DNA of 64,000 nucleotides from Microbacteriaceae bacterium (GCA_019638805.1 JAHBTA010000007.1:1-64000); one strand, 5' to 3'; counted from the stretch's first letter, positions 34,275 through 42,177 are shown. A program made the numbers and translations. The notes: generated by a model from the sequence alone, not told the origin.

Positions 34275-34472
34275 CTCTCTAATGAAAGGTGGTTGGCCCG
34301 GTGCCGACTGACAGGCTGGGAATCGGACTGCCTGGCGTGGCTCTTCCTCCCTCTGTCCCGTTCGCGGTGACTTGGTAGCGACTCGTCCGCCAGGCAGTTC
34401 GACCATGGCCCGTCCCGCTGCGATGGCTTGATAGAAGGTTGTCCGACCTGCGGGTCGTGACTCATTAGAGAG
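34275..34472 (+). ncRNA. Structured IS110 non-coding end, candidate bridge RNA (copy A)
   Basis: The 257 bp before the transposase are non-coding. CTCTCTAATGA (34275-34285) is complementary to TCATTAGAGAG (34462-34472), closing a 198-nt segment. Inside, ACTGCCTGGCG (34327-34337) pairs with CGCCAGGCAGT (34388-34398). IS110-group elements are known to carry a bridge RNA in the left non-coding end that guides target and donor choice; size, position and nested stems fit. The loops that would contact target and donor were not assigned. Confidence 0.55.
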
Positions 34473-34531
34473 CTGCCCCGCAACGATCCTCCGGGCCGTT
34501 TCCATCGGATCGATCGGAAGGATGCACCAGG

Positions 34532-35641
34532 TTGCCCATCGTTGCTGAACAGTTCTCCTTTGTCGTTGGCGTGGATACGCACGCCAGAACGCACACGTAC
34601 GTCGTCGTCGAGGCCGTCACCGGTCGGCTGATCGACTTGGAACAGTTCCCGGTGACCGCCGCGGGCATCGCCCGAGCGCTCGGCTGGATCGGCCGCCGCA
34701 CCACCGGGAGCGTCCTTGCCGCGGTCGAAGGTGTTGGCTCGTACGGGGCAGGGCTGGTCGCCGCTCTCGAGGCGGCGGCCATTCCCGTCGTGGAGGCCAA
34801 GCCGCCACGCTCGGCGGTCCGCGAGGGGCGGGATAAGTCCGATCGTCATGACGCGGAGGCGGCCGCCAGAGGCATGCTGGGTCGTGAGGTCGACAAGCTC
34901 CCTCACCCGCGTGCCGGAAAGGTTCGAAGCGCGCTGCGAGTACTGCTTGCGGCGCGGCGATCGATGGACACCCAACGCACCGCGATGCGCAACACACTCA
35001 CCGCACTGCTGCGGGTGATCGACTTGGGCGTCGACGCGCGCAAGCCGCTCACGGATCAGCAGGTATCCCTGATCGCCTCGTGGCGGTCACGGGCCAGCGA
35101 CGACATCGAGCAAGCCACAGCCAGAGCCGAGGCAGTGCGGCTTGCTCGCGACGTGCTCATCCTCACGGTCAGGATGCAGCAGAACCGGGACGCGCTCGAG
35201 ACCCACACCACCGAGCTCACGCCCACGCTGCTGCGAGCACGCGGGATTGGGCCGGTGACGGCCGCTGTGTTCCTCACCGCTTACTCGCACCCCGGCAGGG
35301 TCCGGAGCGAAGCAGCGTTCGCCGCCCTGGCCGGCGCCTCACCGCTGCAGGCCTCCAGCGGCAACACCACCCGCCACCGCCTCAACCGATCCGGCGACCG
35401 GCAACTCAACCGAGCACTGGACGTCGTGGCGCGGGTGCGTCTAGCCAAGGACCCGCAGACTCGTGCCTACCGGGAACGGCGTCTGGCCGAGGGCAAATCG
35501 ACGCGGGAGATTCGCCGCCAGCTCAAGCGCTACATCGCCCGCCAGGTCTACCGCGAACTCACCGCGGCGATGAGCGCAACCGCAGAAGGGCCTGACACCA
35601 CCACGCTCGGCACCAGCGACGCGCCAGGGGTGAAAGGCTGA
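34532..35641 (+). CDS. IS110-family transposase (DEDD recombinase), copy A
   Basis: 369 residues; start TTG 34532. The N-terminal DEDD RuvC-like domain shows FVVGVDTHARTHTYVVVEAV (D15), AAVEGVGSYGAGL and KSDRHDAEAAARGML. The C-terminal Transposase_20 domain shows TLLRARGIGPVTAAVFLTAY and AALAGASPLQASSGNTTRHR with the catalytic serine region, ending in QLNRALDVVARVRL. Length and domains are full. The long non-coding 5' end places it in the IS110 rather than IS1111 subgroup. Confidence 0.95.
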   Translation: MPIVAEQFSFVVGVDTHARTHTYVVVEAVTGRLIDLEQFPVTAAGIARALGWIGRRTTGSVLAAVEGVGSYGAGLVAALEAAAIPVVEAKPPRSAVREGRDKSDRHDAEAAARGMLGREVDKLPHPRAGKVRSALRVLLAARRSMDTQRTAMRNTLTALLRVIDLGVDARKPLTDQQVSLIASWRSRASDDIEQATARAEAVRLARDVLILTVRMQQNRDALETHTTELTPTLLRARGIGPVTAAVFLTAYSHPGRVRSEAAFAALAGASPLQASSGNTTRHRLNRSGDRQLNRALDVVARVRLAKDPQTRAYRERRLAEGKSTREIRRQLKRYIARQVYRELTAAMSATAEGPDTTTLGTSDAPGVKG

Positions 35642-35748
35642 ACGGCCAGTTGCCGGCGCAAGCAGGCTGCTCGCCATTGCGATCGTGAGTGGCACTGTCA
35701 GCGCCAACAGGGCGATCCCTGTTCCCCTGGGAGGAGCACACTTGAGGC

Positions 35749-36192
35749 ATGAAGGTGGAGATCCTGCACATCGACGATTGCCCAAACTGGGAAGAAGCCG
35801 GCCGCCGGATGACCGCCGCCCTGATCGAAACAGGACACGAAAACGTGGGCGTCACGTTCAGGCGGCTGCAGAGCTCGGAGGACGCGTCCGGAGTTCCGTT
35901 CGCTGGCTCCCCCACGATCGTGGTTGACGGTGCGGATCTTTTTCCGACGGGCACTCGGATCACCGAGCTGGCCTGCCGGGTGTATGGGACACGCGATGGT
36001 CTGGCTGGCTTGCCGACCGCTGAACAACTCGTCGACGCCCTCAATCAGCGCGGCGAGCTTGCAACGGATTGCTCCTGCTGCGGACGGTCCTACCCGCGAC
36101 GCAAGCTACACGACGTGGCAGGAACCGGAACACTCATCTGCCGCCGCTGTGGCCTGTGGATCGCGTTCAGGCGTCGCGGGGATCGACTGTGA
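35749..36192 (+). CDS. Thioredoxin-like DF-family protein with C-terminal zinc ribbon, copy A
   Basis: 147 residues from ATG 35749 (GGGAGGAG upstream). The N-terminal thioredoxin-like domain has VEILHIDDCPNWEEAGRRM and FAGSPTIVVDGADLFPTG, as in small thioredoxin-fold proteins found beside mercury and other metal-resistance genes. The C-terminal extension CSCCGRSYPRRKLHD ... CRRCGLW carries two CxxC pairs, a zinc ribbon. Lies in the metal cassette but on the opposite strand to cmtR-cadD-lspA. Probable metal- or thiol-related role. Confidence 0.7.
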   Translation: MKVEILHIDDCPNWEEAGRRMTAALIETGHENVGVTFRRLQSSEDASGVPFAGSPTIVVDGADLFPTGTRITELACRVYGTRDGLAGLPTAEQLVDALNQRGELATDCSCCGRSYPRRKLHDVAGTGTLICRRCGLWIAFRRRGDRL

Positions 36193-36244
36193 GCTGGGCC
36201 CCGGATGGGCTGCCGGCGCGATACGGTGCGGGCTCGGCCCGCGA

Positions 36245-36769
36245 TCAGTCCCTTCCTCGCGCAGGTTCTTTGCTACTGCGGGCGTGAGTAGCGAGCATGA
36301 GCGCCCACAGGGCGATCCCGCTCGTGGTGAAGATGTCGGCAACGTTGAAGGCCGCGAACCAGTCCACCGCGATGAAATCGACGACATGACCTGTCAGTGG
36401 TCCGTCTTCGGCACGACTGAAGCGATCCCAGAGGTTGCCGATTGCCCCACCCGCCGTGACGGCCAAGAAGACGGTGGCGAGGATGTCCTGGTTCCGGATG
36501 GTGCGGACGGCGACCCAGCCCACGAGGGCTAGCACAACGGCGGCCAGCGCGAACGCCAGAGGACTACCGATGTCCGCGCCCATCCCGAACGCCACGCCGG
36601 GGTTGAATGTCAGTTCGAGGCGGACTGTGGGGACGAGCTCGATGACTTGACCGTCCTCGAGCTCGTCCAACGCCCATCGTTTGGTGAGCTGGTCGAGCAC
36701 CAGGGCAGCCCCCAGTGACAAGCCCACCAGGATGATCCGGCCGATCAGTCTTCTGCTCGGAGCCCTCAC
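36245..36769 (-). CDS. lspA: Lipoprotein signal peptidase (signal peptidase II), copy A
   Basis: 174 residues, four hydrophobic helices. The catalytic Asp pair is visible: D131 in HVVDFIAVDWF and D145 in FNVADIF; GNLWDRF and LTFNPGVAFG are also conserved. It removes signal peptides from prolipoproteins. GTG 36769 overlaps the cadD stop. A second, plasmid-borne lspA linked to cadmium genes has a known parallel in Gram-positive cadmium-resistance islands (lspB of Listeria). Confidence 0.95.
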   Translation of the reverse strand: MRAPSRRLIGRIILVGLSLGAALVLDQLTKRWALDELEDGQVIELVPTVRLELTFNPGVAFGMGADIGSPLAFALAAVVLALVGWVAVRTIRNQDILATVFLAVTAGGAIGNLWDRFSRAEDGPLTGHVVDFIAVDWFAAFNVADIFTTSGIALWALMLATHARSSKEPARGRD

Positions 36770-37389
36770 GTGAGGACGCCGATGAGGCGGGGAATGACGC
36801 CCGACTCGATGAGGATGTAGAGACCGAGCCCAATGAAGACGGCCGGGACAAGCCAGTGCTCAATCTTTTCTAGCGCCTCGGTCACGCGTCGGTTGGTCCC
36901 GATCGCACGGGCCAACAGACACCAACCGGCGAGAAGAATCAGGAACACCACGATCGTCACGACGGTGTCCAACACGGGCTGCGTCCGAAACACCGGGGTG
37001 TAGAGCGAGATGTTGTCGGCCCCATTGGCGATGGTGATACCAGCCACCCCGAGGAGCCCACCTGCTCGGATGGCGCTCTCGTCATCGTCATCATCGTGGT
37101 CAGCGTTGCGGCGGCGCACCAGGAAGCGGATAAGCCCGTACACGCCGATGCCGAGCGGCAGCAGCCCGAGGAAGCCAACCCACTCATCCGGCACCAATGT
37201 CAGCCCGAGGGCGGCCACCACGCTGACCATGATCAGCGTGATCAGTCCGAGGTATTGCCCCGCAATGACTTTCCACACGGTGAGAGTGCCGCCGCGTGTG
37301 GTTGCGAGGAAGAGGATCGTCAGTACAACCAGATCGTCGATGTTGGTGCTGACGAAGAGCCCGATGGCAGCAACAACCGCGCCGATCAT
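36766..37389 (-). CDS. cadD: CadD-family cadmium resistance transporter, copy A
   Basis: 207 residues from ATG 37389, which overlaps the cmtR-like stop (ATGA). Five to six membrane helices; the N-terminus FVSTNIDDLVVLTILFLA and the mid segment GITIANGADNISLYTPVF are the CadD signatures. A His/Asp-rich cytosolic loop (RRRNADHDDDDDESA) may bind metal. CadD proteins confer cadmium resistance by efflux or sequestration. A single operon with the regulator and lspA. Confidence 0.92.
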   Translation of the reverse strand: MIGAVVAAIGLFVSTNIDDLVVLTILFLATTRGGTLTVWKVIAGQYLGLITLIMVSVVAALGLTLVPDEWVGFLGLLPLGIGVYGLIRFLVRRRNADHDDDDDESAIRAGGLLGVAGITIANGADNISLYTPVFRTQPVLDTVVTIVVFLILLAGWCLLARAIGTNRRVTEALEKIEHWLVPAVFIGLGLYILIESGVIPRLIGVLT

Positions 37390-37769
37390 GCTTTGAACTT
37401 TCCGGCGAGGGTGTTTGCGCGCACCGCGGTCGCTCGCCGTGCCTGCGACCCGTGCACGGAGCACAAGTCGACCTTGTACCCAGTGGCCTCGAGCAGCACT
37501 TCCGCCGCTTTCAAGAGATCCATCAGCTCTGGTCGTGAAAGCGCATAGAACACCTGCCGGCCGTCAACTCGCCCTTCCAGCAGGCCGCAATCCCGCAGAC
37601 ACGCCACATGCTCCGACACGGTGGATTGAGCCAGACCCAGCGTCTCCACAAGGTCCCTCACCCGAGCCTCTCCGCCCTGCAGCTGGCGGACAATCGCCAA
37701 GCGGGTCGGCTCAGCCAGCGAATGGAACAGCGAAACTGCGGCAAGACTGCTGTCAGTTTGAATCGGCAT
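37386..37769 (-). CDS. cmtR: CmtR-like ArsR-family metal sensor, copy A
   Basis: 127 residues. wHTH: SLAEPTRLAIVRQLQGGEAR, DLVETLGLAQSTVSEHVACL. C57 and C61 (VACLRDCGLL) and C103 (VDLCSVHG) reproduce the three-cysteine Cd/Pb site of mycobacterial CmtR (C57, C61, C102). It should repress the cmtR-cadD-lspA operon until Cd(II) or Pb(II) binds. The operator overlaps a TATAAT promoter right at the start codon. Confidence 0.9.
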   Translation of the reverse strand: MPIQTDSSLAAVSLFHSLAEPTRLAIVRQLQGGEARVRDLVETLGLAQSTVSEHVACLRDCGLLEGRVDGRQVFYALSRPELMDLLKAAEVLLEATGYKVDLCSVHGSQARRATAVRANTLAGKFKA

Positions 37770-37772
37770 CTA

Positions 37773-37785
37773 CCGATTATATCGG
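37773..37785 (-). promoter_or_regulatory. CmtR operator overlapping the -10 box, copy A
   Basis: CCGAT-TAT-ATCGG is a perfect inverted repeat starting 3 bp upstream of the cmtR-like ATG. On the minus strand it contains TATAAT (37777-37782) only 7 bp before the ATG, so the transcript is probably leaderless and repressor binding would block the promoter. Confidence 0.75.
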
Positions 37786-37925
37786 GACATGTCGATCAAA
37801 CTTCAAGCGCAGCGGCCAAGCGATCAGCGCGCGACGGCGACGCGGGTTTCGAGCTCCACATGAGCCACCCAAGGCTGGGGGTTTCCCGTTTCCGGCTGCG
37901 CCATCGTAGCTGCCGTCCACGGCTT

Positions 37926-37953
37926 CGCTCCGGGCTTTCGCGGCATATCCTCC
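37926..37953 (+). repeat. 28-bp GC-rich repeat at the right side of the metal cassette (copy A)
   Basis: Begins CGCTCCGGGCTTTCGCGG and ends TATCCTCC. The same 28 bases occur at 52244-52271 (left edge of copy B) and 55923-55950. The last 8 bases, TATCCTCC, also sit at 34267-34274 directly before the structured IS110 end, so they may be the IS110 target core. Confidence 0.8.
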
Positions 37954-38022
37954 TCCGCTGGCGCTCCGTCCGGTATTCCACGACCCTGCGCTACGCCGCT
38001 CCCGCCCGCTCTCGATGACACC

Positions 38023-38034
38023 GCCGAAAACGGC
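38023..38034 (+). promoter_or_regulatory. Leader-type hairpin inside copy A
   Basis: GCCG-AAAA-CGGC followed by CAAACAAATGAACAGAGATC. Same layout (small hairpin, CAAA, then purine-rich stretch) as the leaders of 56186, 59100 and 60838, but no intact gene follows. Copy B holds the same at 56020-56031. Confidence 0.5.
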
Positions 38035-38140
38035 AAACAAATGAACAGAGATCGATTGACAGCGGGACATAGAAGGGTCGCTGCGCTCAGTCCGGTATTC
38101 CACGGTCCCTACACTTCGCCACTCCCGCTCTCAATCGATC

Positions 38141-38192
38141 TCTTCTGCCGGAAGGCAAAGAAAAACGGTTGATCGAGAGAGGAACGAGAACG
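38141..38192 (+). promoter_or_regulatory. Leader element (hairpin, GGTTGATCGA, GAGAGAGGAACGAG) before a truncated frame
   Basis: TGCC-GGAA-GGCA (38146-38157), then CAAAGAAAAACGGTTGATCG and a purine-rich ribosome site. This is the weakest member of the leader family seen at 56141, 59059 and 60795. Confidence 0.5.
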
Positions 38193-38255
38193 ATGGACGA
38201 TCGCCATCTCAATCTTGCCTTCCACACAGGCAAGCTTCGCGCTCAAAGTACCTGA
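38193..38255 (+). pseudogene. Truncated 20-codon frame behind a leader element
   Basis: ATG GAC GAT CGC CAT begins a 20-residue frame (MDDRHLNLAFHTGKLRAQST) with a good ribosome site and leader upstream. It may be the 5' stub of a plasmid gene cut by the arrival of the catabolic cluster, or a leader peptide. Confidence 0.35.
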
Positions 38256-38295
38256 GGCACCAACCCATCCCACGCGCTCAAAGAAACTGAGGCAC
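38239..38295 (+). repeat. Two imperfect 22-bp direct repeats
   Basis: GCGCTCAAAG-(TACC or AAAC)-TGAGGCAC occurs at 38239-38260 and 38274-38295, 20 of 22 bases identical, starts 35 bp apart. Function unknown. Confidence 0.75.
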
Positions 38296-38465
38296 GTCGT
38301 TTCCTTGACAAGCGGGGAGTCCCGATGCTTAACTCCTTCCGACCCGATCAGAAAATCGATTCGGCAGGCACACGGCGAGCCCGGTGACGAGGTCAGCACG
38401 AGGATGTGAATGTCGATGTTTTCTGTTCGTGTCACTGAGCACGCCACCGCTGTTGTTCGCCTCGG

Positions 38466-38475
38466 GTTGCGCAAC
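38466..38475 (+). promoter_or_regulatory. LacI-type operator candidate upstream of the ABC operon
   Basis: GTTGCGCAAC is a perfect 10-bp palindrome with the central CG typical of LacI-family operators, 100 bp upstream of the solute-binding-protein start. The LacI regulator at 43597 is the probable binder. Confidence 0.45.
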
Positions 38476-38575
38476 TCGTGAACGCCGGAGCATGTGGGAG
38501 CTCAAGGTCCCAGCACGACAAATACAGCCGTCGAGCGGAGTTGCTCGAATGGTCGACGATGCAAAGGAGCACCGA

Positions 38576-39895
38576 ATGAATTCACTGCAAAGAACGCCCC
38601 TCAGGGCAGCGGCCGTCCTCGGAATGGCAACCGTGATCCTGCTCGCCGGCTGCGCTGGCGGCGGGGGATCAGGCTCGACGGGCGTGGATGGCGACTACGT
38701 CGCACCCGAGTCCGACATCGAGGCGACGCTCACCGTCGCTACCGCGGGAGGCACCGAGGATGCCGCCCTGTACGACGCGGCGACCGCCCGGTTCAACGAG
38801 CGGTTCCCCAACGTGACGGTCGAGAACAACTTTACGAACAGCGCGAGCTGGACCGACTACATCAACAAACTGCTGTCGCAGATAGCCGCCGGCGACTCAC
38901 CGGACGTCATCACCATGGCGACTGAGGGAATTGAGTTCGGCTTCAGCAAGGACTTGTTCCTCCCGCTCGACAACTACATCGATCAAGACCAGGAAGCCCA
39001 GGACCTGCTCGCCGACATCGCGGACCCGCTCGTCGAGAGCTTTCAGAAAGACGGTGAGACCTACCTCCTGCCCAACAACTGGAACGCGATGGTGATGTTC
39101 TACAACACCAGGATGTTCGAGGAGGCGGGAATCGAGCGGCCGAGCGATAACTGGACGATTGACGAGTTCCTGGAGATCGCCCAGAAACTGACCACCGGTT
39201 CGGGCGACGACAAGGTGTTCGGGTTCGGCATCCCGTCCTTCTCGTGGGCACTTCAGCCGTGGTTGTATTCGCACGGCGCCTCGTGGGCGTCCGATGACCT
39301 GACAGAGCCGACGCTCGACTCGCCCGAGATGGTCGAGGCGATGCAGTTCCTGCAGGACCTCGTGCTCGAGTACGAGGTGTCGCCCCAGATTGCGGGGTCC
39401 GATCCTTACCAGCTGTTCCCCGCGGAGAAGGTCGCGATGACCGCTGGTGGCAGCTTTATGATGGTGCCCCTCCAGGATGCAGGAATGGACGACTACGACC
39501 TGCTGCCCTGGCCGAAGGATGTCTCGCAGACCAGCGTGTTCGGCACCTCCGGCGTATCCATCTACAAGGATTCCCAGAACAAGGACCTGGCTTGGGAGTA
39601 CCTCAAGGAGCTCGCCGGGCAGGAGTCCCAGATGGACTACGCGGTAGCGAGGACGAACACTCCGACGACCCGCACGGCGGCGATGTCCCCGGAGTTCCTG
39701 GGAACCATTCCGCAACACGCTTCGTTGTTCTACGACACCATCGAAATGGCGAAGTCGATCGATGCGCCGACCTTCTACCCGACTCTCGAGCCGGCCTTCC
39801 AGCGGGCGCTGGAGGAGATAATGGGTGGCGCAGATCCGTACACGGCGCTCCACAAGGCGAACGAAGAAGTAAAGGCGTCCATCAGTAATGACTGA
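38576..39895 (+). CDS. ABC sugar transporter solute-binding lipoprotein
   Basis: 439 residues from ATG 38576 (AAAGGAG upstream). Signal ending VILLAGCAGGGG (lipobox LAGC). Type 1 extracellular sugar-binding protein features: LTVATAGGTEDAALYDAATA, AAGDSPDVITMATEGIEFGF, YLLPNNWNAMVMFYNTRMFE, and the C-terminal YPTLEPAFQRALEEIMGGAD. It captures a carbohydrate-like ligand outside the cell and delivers it to the two permeases that follow in an overlapping operon. The ligand is unknown. Confidence 0.93.
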   Translation: MNSLQRTPLRAAAVLGMATVILLAGCAGGGGSGSTGVDGDYVAPESDIEATLTVATAGGTEDAALYDAATARFNERFPNVTVENNFTNSASWTDYINKLLSQIAAGDSPDVITMATEGIEFGFSKDLFLPLDNYIDQDQEAQDLLADIADPLVESFQKDGETYLLPNNWNAMVMFYNTRMFEEAGIERPSDNWTIDEFLEIAQKLTTGSGDDKVFGFGIPSFSWALQPWLYSHGASWASDDLTEPTLDSPEMVEAMQFLQDLVLEYEVSPQIAGSDPYQLFPAEKVAMTAGGSFMMVPLQDAGMDDYDLLPWPKDVSQTSVFGTSGVSIYKDSQNKDLAWEYLKELAGQESQMDYAVARTNTPTTRTAAMSPEFLGTIPQHASLFYDTIEMAKSIDAPTFYPTLEPAFQRALEEIMGGADPYTALHKANEEVKASISND

Positions 39896-40838
39896 TCGAC
39901 TGTCCACCGGTGCATGGTGGACGACCCGGCGGGCGGCGCTGAAAAGGCCCGCCCGCCGGGGGGCCCTCCGTGGGGACACGCTCGCTGGATACCTGTTCGT
40001 CGGCCCATCGGTCCTCGGGTTCCTCATATTCGTTCTCGGGCCCCTGCTCGCGGTGGCGTTCTTCAGCTTCACGAAGTACGACGTCATTAGCCCTCCCGAA
40101 TTCGTGGGCTTCGCGAACTATGCGCGAATGTTCACGGACACGCGCATGGGGACGGTGTGGGTGAACACGCTGGTCTACGTGGCCGCGGCGGTGGTGCTGA
40201 TCAACGGGATCGCGCTGCTTCTCGCCGTGCTCATCAGCCAGAAGCTCCCGACATGGGTGACGTACGTCTTTCGCTCGGTGTACTTCTTCCCATCTCTCAT
40301 CGCGTTGGTGTACGTGTCCCTCATCTTCCAGGGCCTTTTCCAGAAGGACACCGGGATCGTCAACTACTACATCCAGGCACTCGGGGGAGAGCCCATCGGG
40401 TGGCTGTCCGATGGTGACCAGGCTCGCATGAGCGTCATCATCGTGGACGTGTGGCGCAACGTGGGCTTCGCGATGCTGATTTTCGTGGCTGCCATCCAGG
40501 ACGTCCCCAAGGATGTCGCCGACGCCGCCCAGATCGACGGGGCTGGTCCGTTCACGGTCTTCCGCAAGATAACCGTTCCGTTGATCAGCCAAGCGATCTT
40601 CTTCAACGTGACTATTACGGTGATCGGTGCCTTCCAGATCTACGAGTCGATCATCGTGCTCACCGGCGGAGGTCCGGGGGACTCGACCCGCAGCGTCGTG
40701 ATGTACATCGCCGAGAAGGCGTTCTCCTCGTTCCAGATGGGCTACGCCTCCGCGATCTCAGTGGTGCTCTTCCTCATCATCCTCACCATCACGCTCATCC
40801 AATTCCGAATCAGAAAGTCGTGGGTGCACTATGAGTGA
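39888..40838 (+). CDS. ABC sugar transporter permease (MalF/UgpA-like)
   Basis: 316 residues, start overlapping the previous gene by 8 bp. Six membrane helices; N-terminal AGYLFVGPSVLGFLIFVLGP and the EAA-type loop IQDVPKDVADAAQIDGAGPF, which docks the ATPase. Pairs with the next gene to form the transmembrane channel. Confidence 0.93.
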   Translation: MTDRLSTGAWWTTRRAALKRPARRGALRGDTLAGYLFVGPSVLGFLIFVLGPLLAVAFFSFTKYDVISPPEFVGFANYARMFTDTRMGTVWVNTLVYVAAAVVLINGIALLLAVLISQKLPTWVTYVFRSVYFFPSLIALVYVSLIFQGLFQKDTGIVNYYIQALGGEPIGWLSDGDQARMSVIIVDVWRNVGFAMLIFVAAIQDVPKDVADAAQIDGAGPFTVFRKITVPLISQAIFFNVTITVIGAFQIYESIIVLTGGGPGDSTRSVVMYIAEKAFSSFQMGYASAISVVLFLIILTITLIQFRIRKSWVHYE

Positions 40839-41718
40839 GTCTGTGATCCGATCCGCTCGGATGCCGTCGACCACCTCGACTCGCAAGCGTCGGCGCTGGA
40901 GCGTCGCCAAGATACTCTCCCTCGTGATCCTCGTCATCGGGGCGCTGGGCATGATGGCGCCCTTCGTCTACATGCTGGTCACTTCCCTCAAATCGTCCGC
41001 CAACGCCTACGACCTGCCGCCGACCTGGATCCCGACCGAGTTCGAGTGGGGCAACTACCAGCGCGCCCTCACCGACCAAGTGCCACTGCTGCTGAACATG
41101 CTCAACAGCGCCATCATCGCCATCGCCTCCACGCTCGGCCTACTCATCACGGCGCCAATGGCCGGCTACGCCTTCGCGCGCCTCAAATTCCGCGGCAGCA
41201 GTGTGATGTTCATCACACTGCTGGCATCGCTGATGGTGCCCATCCAAGTTACGATCATCCCGCTCTGGCTGATCATGAGAAACCTCGGGCTCATCAACAG
41301 CCCGCTCAGTTTGATCCTCCCGGCCGTGACCGGCGCGTTCGGGGTGTTCCTGATGCGCCAGTTCTTTCTGACGGTGCCGAACGAAATCCTCGAAGCCGCC
41401 AAGATCGACGGAGCGAACGCGTGGAAGACGTACAGCCTGATCGCTCTGCCTCTCGTGAAGCACGGGCTCAGCACCCTGGGCGTCATCACGTTCCTCGCGA
41501 GCTGGAACGCTTACTTCGCTCCATCCATCTTCCTCAACAGCATTCAATCAGCTACCCTTCCGATGGGCCTCGTCCTAATGCTCGGACCCTACGGAACCGG
41601 TCAGATTAACGTGATCATGGCCGCGACCGCGTTCGCCATCGCGCCAGCCTTCCTGGTCTACCTGATTGCGCAGAGGTGGATCATCACGAGCCTCACGCAG
41701 TCCGCGGTGAAGGGCTGA
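40831..41718 (+). CDS. ABC sugar transporter permease (MalG/UgpE-like)
   Basis: 295 residues, overlapping the previous gene by 8 bp. MAPFVYMLVTSLKSSANAYD near the N-terminus and the EAA loop FLTVPNEILEAAKIDGANAW followed by PLVKHGLSTLGVITFLASWN are diagnostic. No ATPase gene occurs in the cluster, so the transporter must borrow one (MsmK/MsiK-type) encoded elsewhere. Confidence 0.93.
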   Translation: MSESVIRSARMPSTTSTRKRRRWSVAKILSLVILVIGALGMMAPFVYMLVTSLKSSANAYDLPPTWIPTEFEWGNYQRALTDQVPLLLNMLNSAIIAIASTLGLLITAPMAGYAFARLKFRGSSVMFITLLASLMVPIQVTIIPLWLIMRNLGLINSPLSLILPAVTGAFGVFLMRQFFLTVPNEILEAAKIDGANAWKTYSLIALPLVKHGLSTLGVITFLASWNAYFAPSIFLNSIQSATLPMGLVLMLGPYGTGQINVIMAATAFAIAPAFLVYLIAQRWIITSLTQSAVKG

Positions 41719-41724
41719 CGCGCC

Positions 41725-42177
41725 ATGAAGCTGGCCATCGGTTGCGATAACGCCGCGTTCGCACTTCGCGACGTGCTCGCCGAGTACATTCGTGAGTCCC
41801 ACCCCGAGATCGAACTCGTCGACTTCGGGCTGCAAGACGACTCCGGGAAGGACTACCCCGACGTGGCGATCACGGTGGCGGAGGCGGTCGCCTCGGGCCG
41901 GGTGGATCGTGCGCTTCTGCTATGCGGGACCGGCCTCGGCGTAGCCATCGCCGCGAACAAGGTGGCGGGAGTCCGCGCCGCGACCTGTCACGACGTGTAC
42001 TCGGCGCAACGGGCCCAGCTGAGCAACGACGCGCAGATCATCACGATGGGGTCTAGGGTGATCGGGCCCGAACTCGCGAAGGTCGTCCTCGACGCCTACC
42101 TGTCGTCGTCCTTCGCGGGGGGCAAATCGTCCGGCAAGGTCGACAAGATCTCGGCATACGAGCAGACGCACCGTTAG
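41725..42177 (+). CDS. RpiB/LacAB-family sugar-phosphate isomerase
   Basis: 150 residues, 6 bp after the permease. MKLAIGCDNAAFALRDVLAE, DYPDVAITVAEAVASGRVDR and LLLCGTGLGVAIAANKVAGV with AATCHDVYSAQRAQLSNDAQ are the RpiB signatures (catalytic Cys in CGTG). The family covers ribose-5-P, allose-6-P, galactose-6-P and D-erythrulose-4-P isomerases. With a TIM-like gene next door, a tetrose-phosphate substrate is attractive but unproven. Confidence 0.9.
   Translation: MKLAIGCDNAAFALRDVLAEYIRESHPEIELVDFGLQDDSGKDYPDVAITVAEAVASGRVDRALLLCGTGLGVAIAANKVAGVRAATCHDVYSAQRAQLSNDAQIITMGSRVIGPELAKVVLDAYLSSSFAGGKSSGKVDKISAYEQTHR

Larger units (their letters stand above)
34267..38097 (+). repeat. Large direct repeat, copy A (3,831 bp)
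   Basis: Identical, as far as translated frames and compared stretches show, to 52264-56094 at an offset of 17,997 bp. Contents: structured IS110 left end, IS110 transposase, thioredoxin-like/zinc-ribbon gene, lspA, cadD, cmtR-like gene and a GC-rich leader-like tail. The two copies diverge immediately outside (T before 34267 versus A; TTCC after 38097 versus CCGC). Confidence 0.95.
38098..38575 (+). other. Junction region before the catabolic cluster
   Basis: Lower-GC stretch that holds a leader element (38141-38192), a 20-codon truncated frame, a 22-bp direct repeat and a LacI-type operator candidate. No complete gene. Confidence 0.5.
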
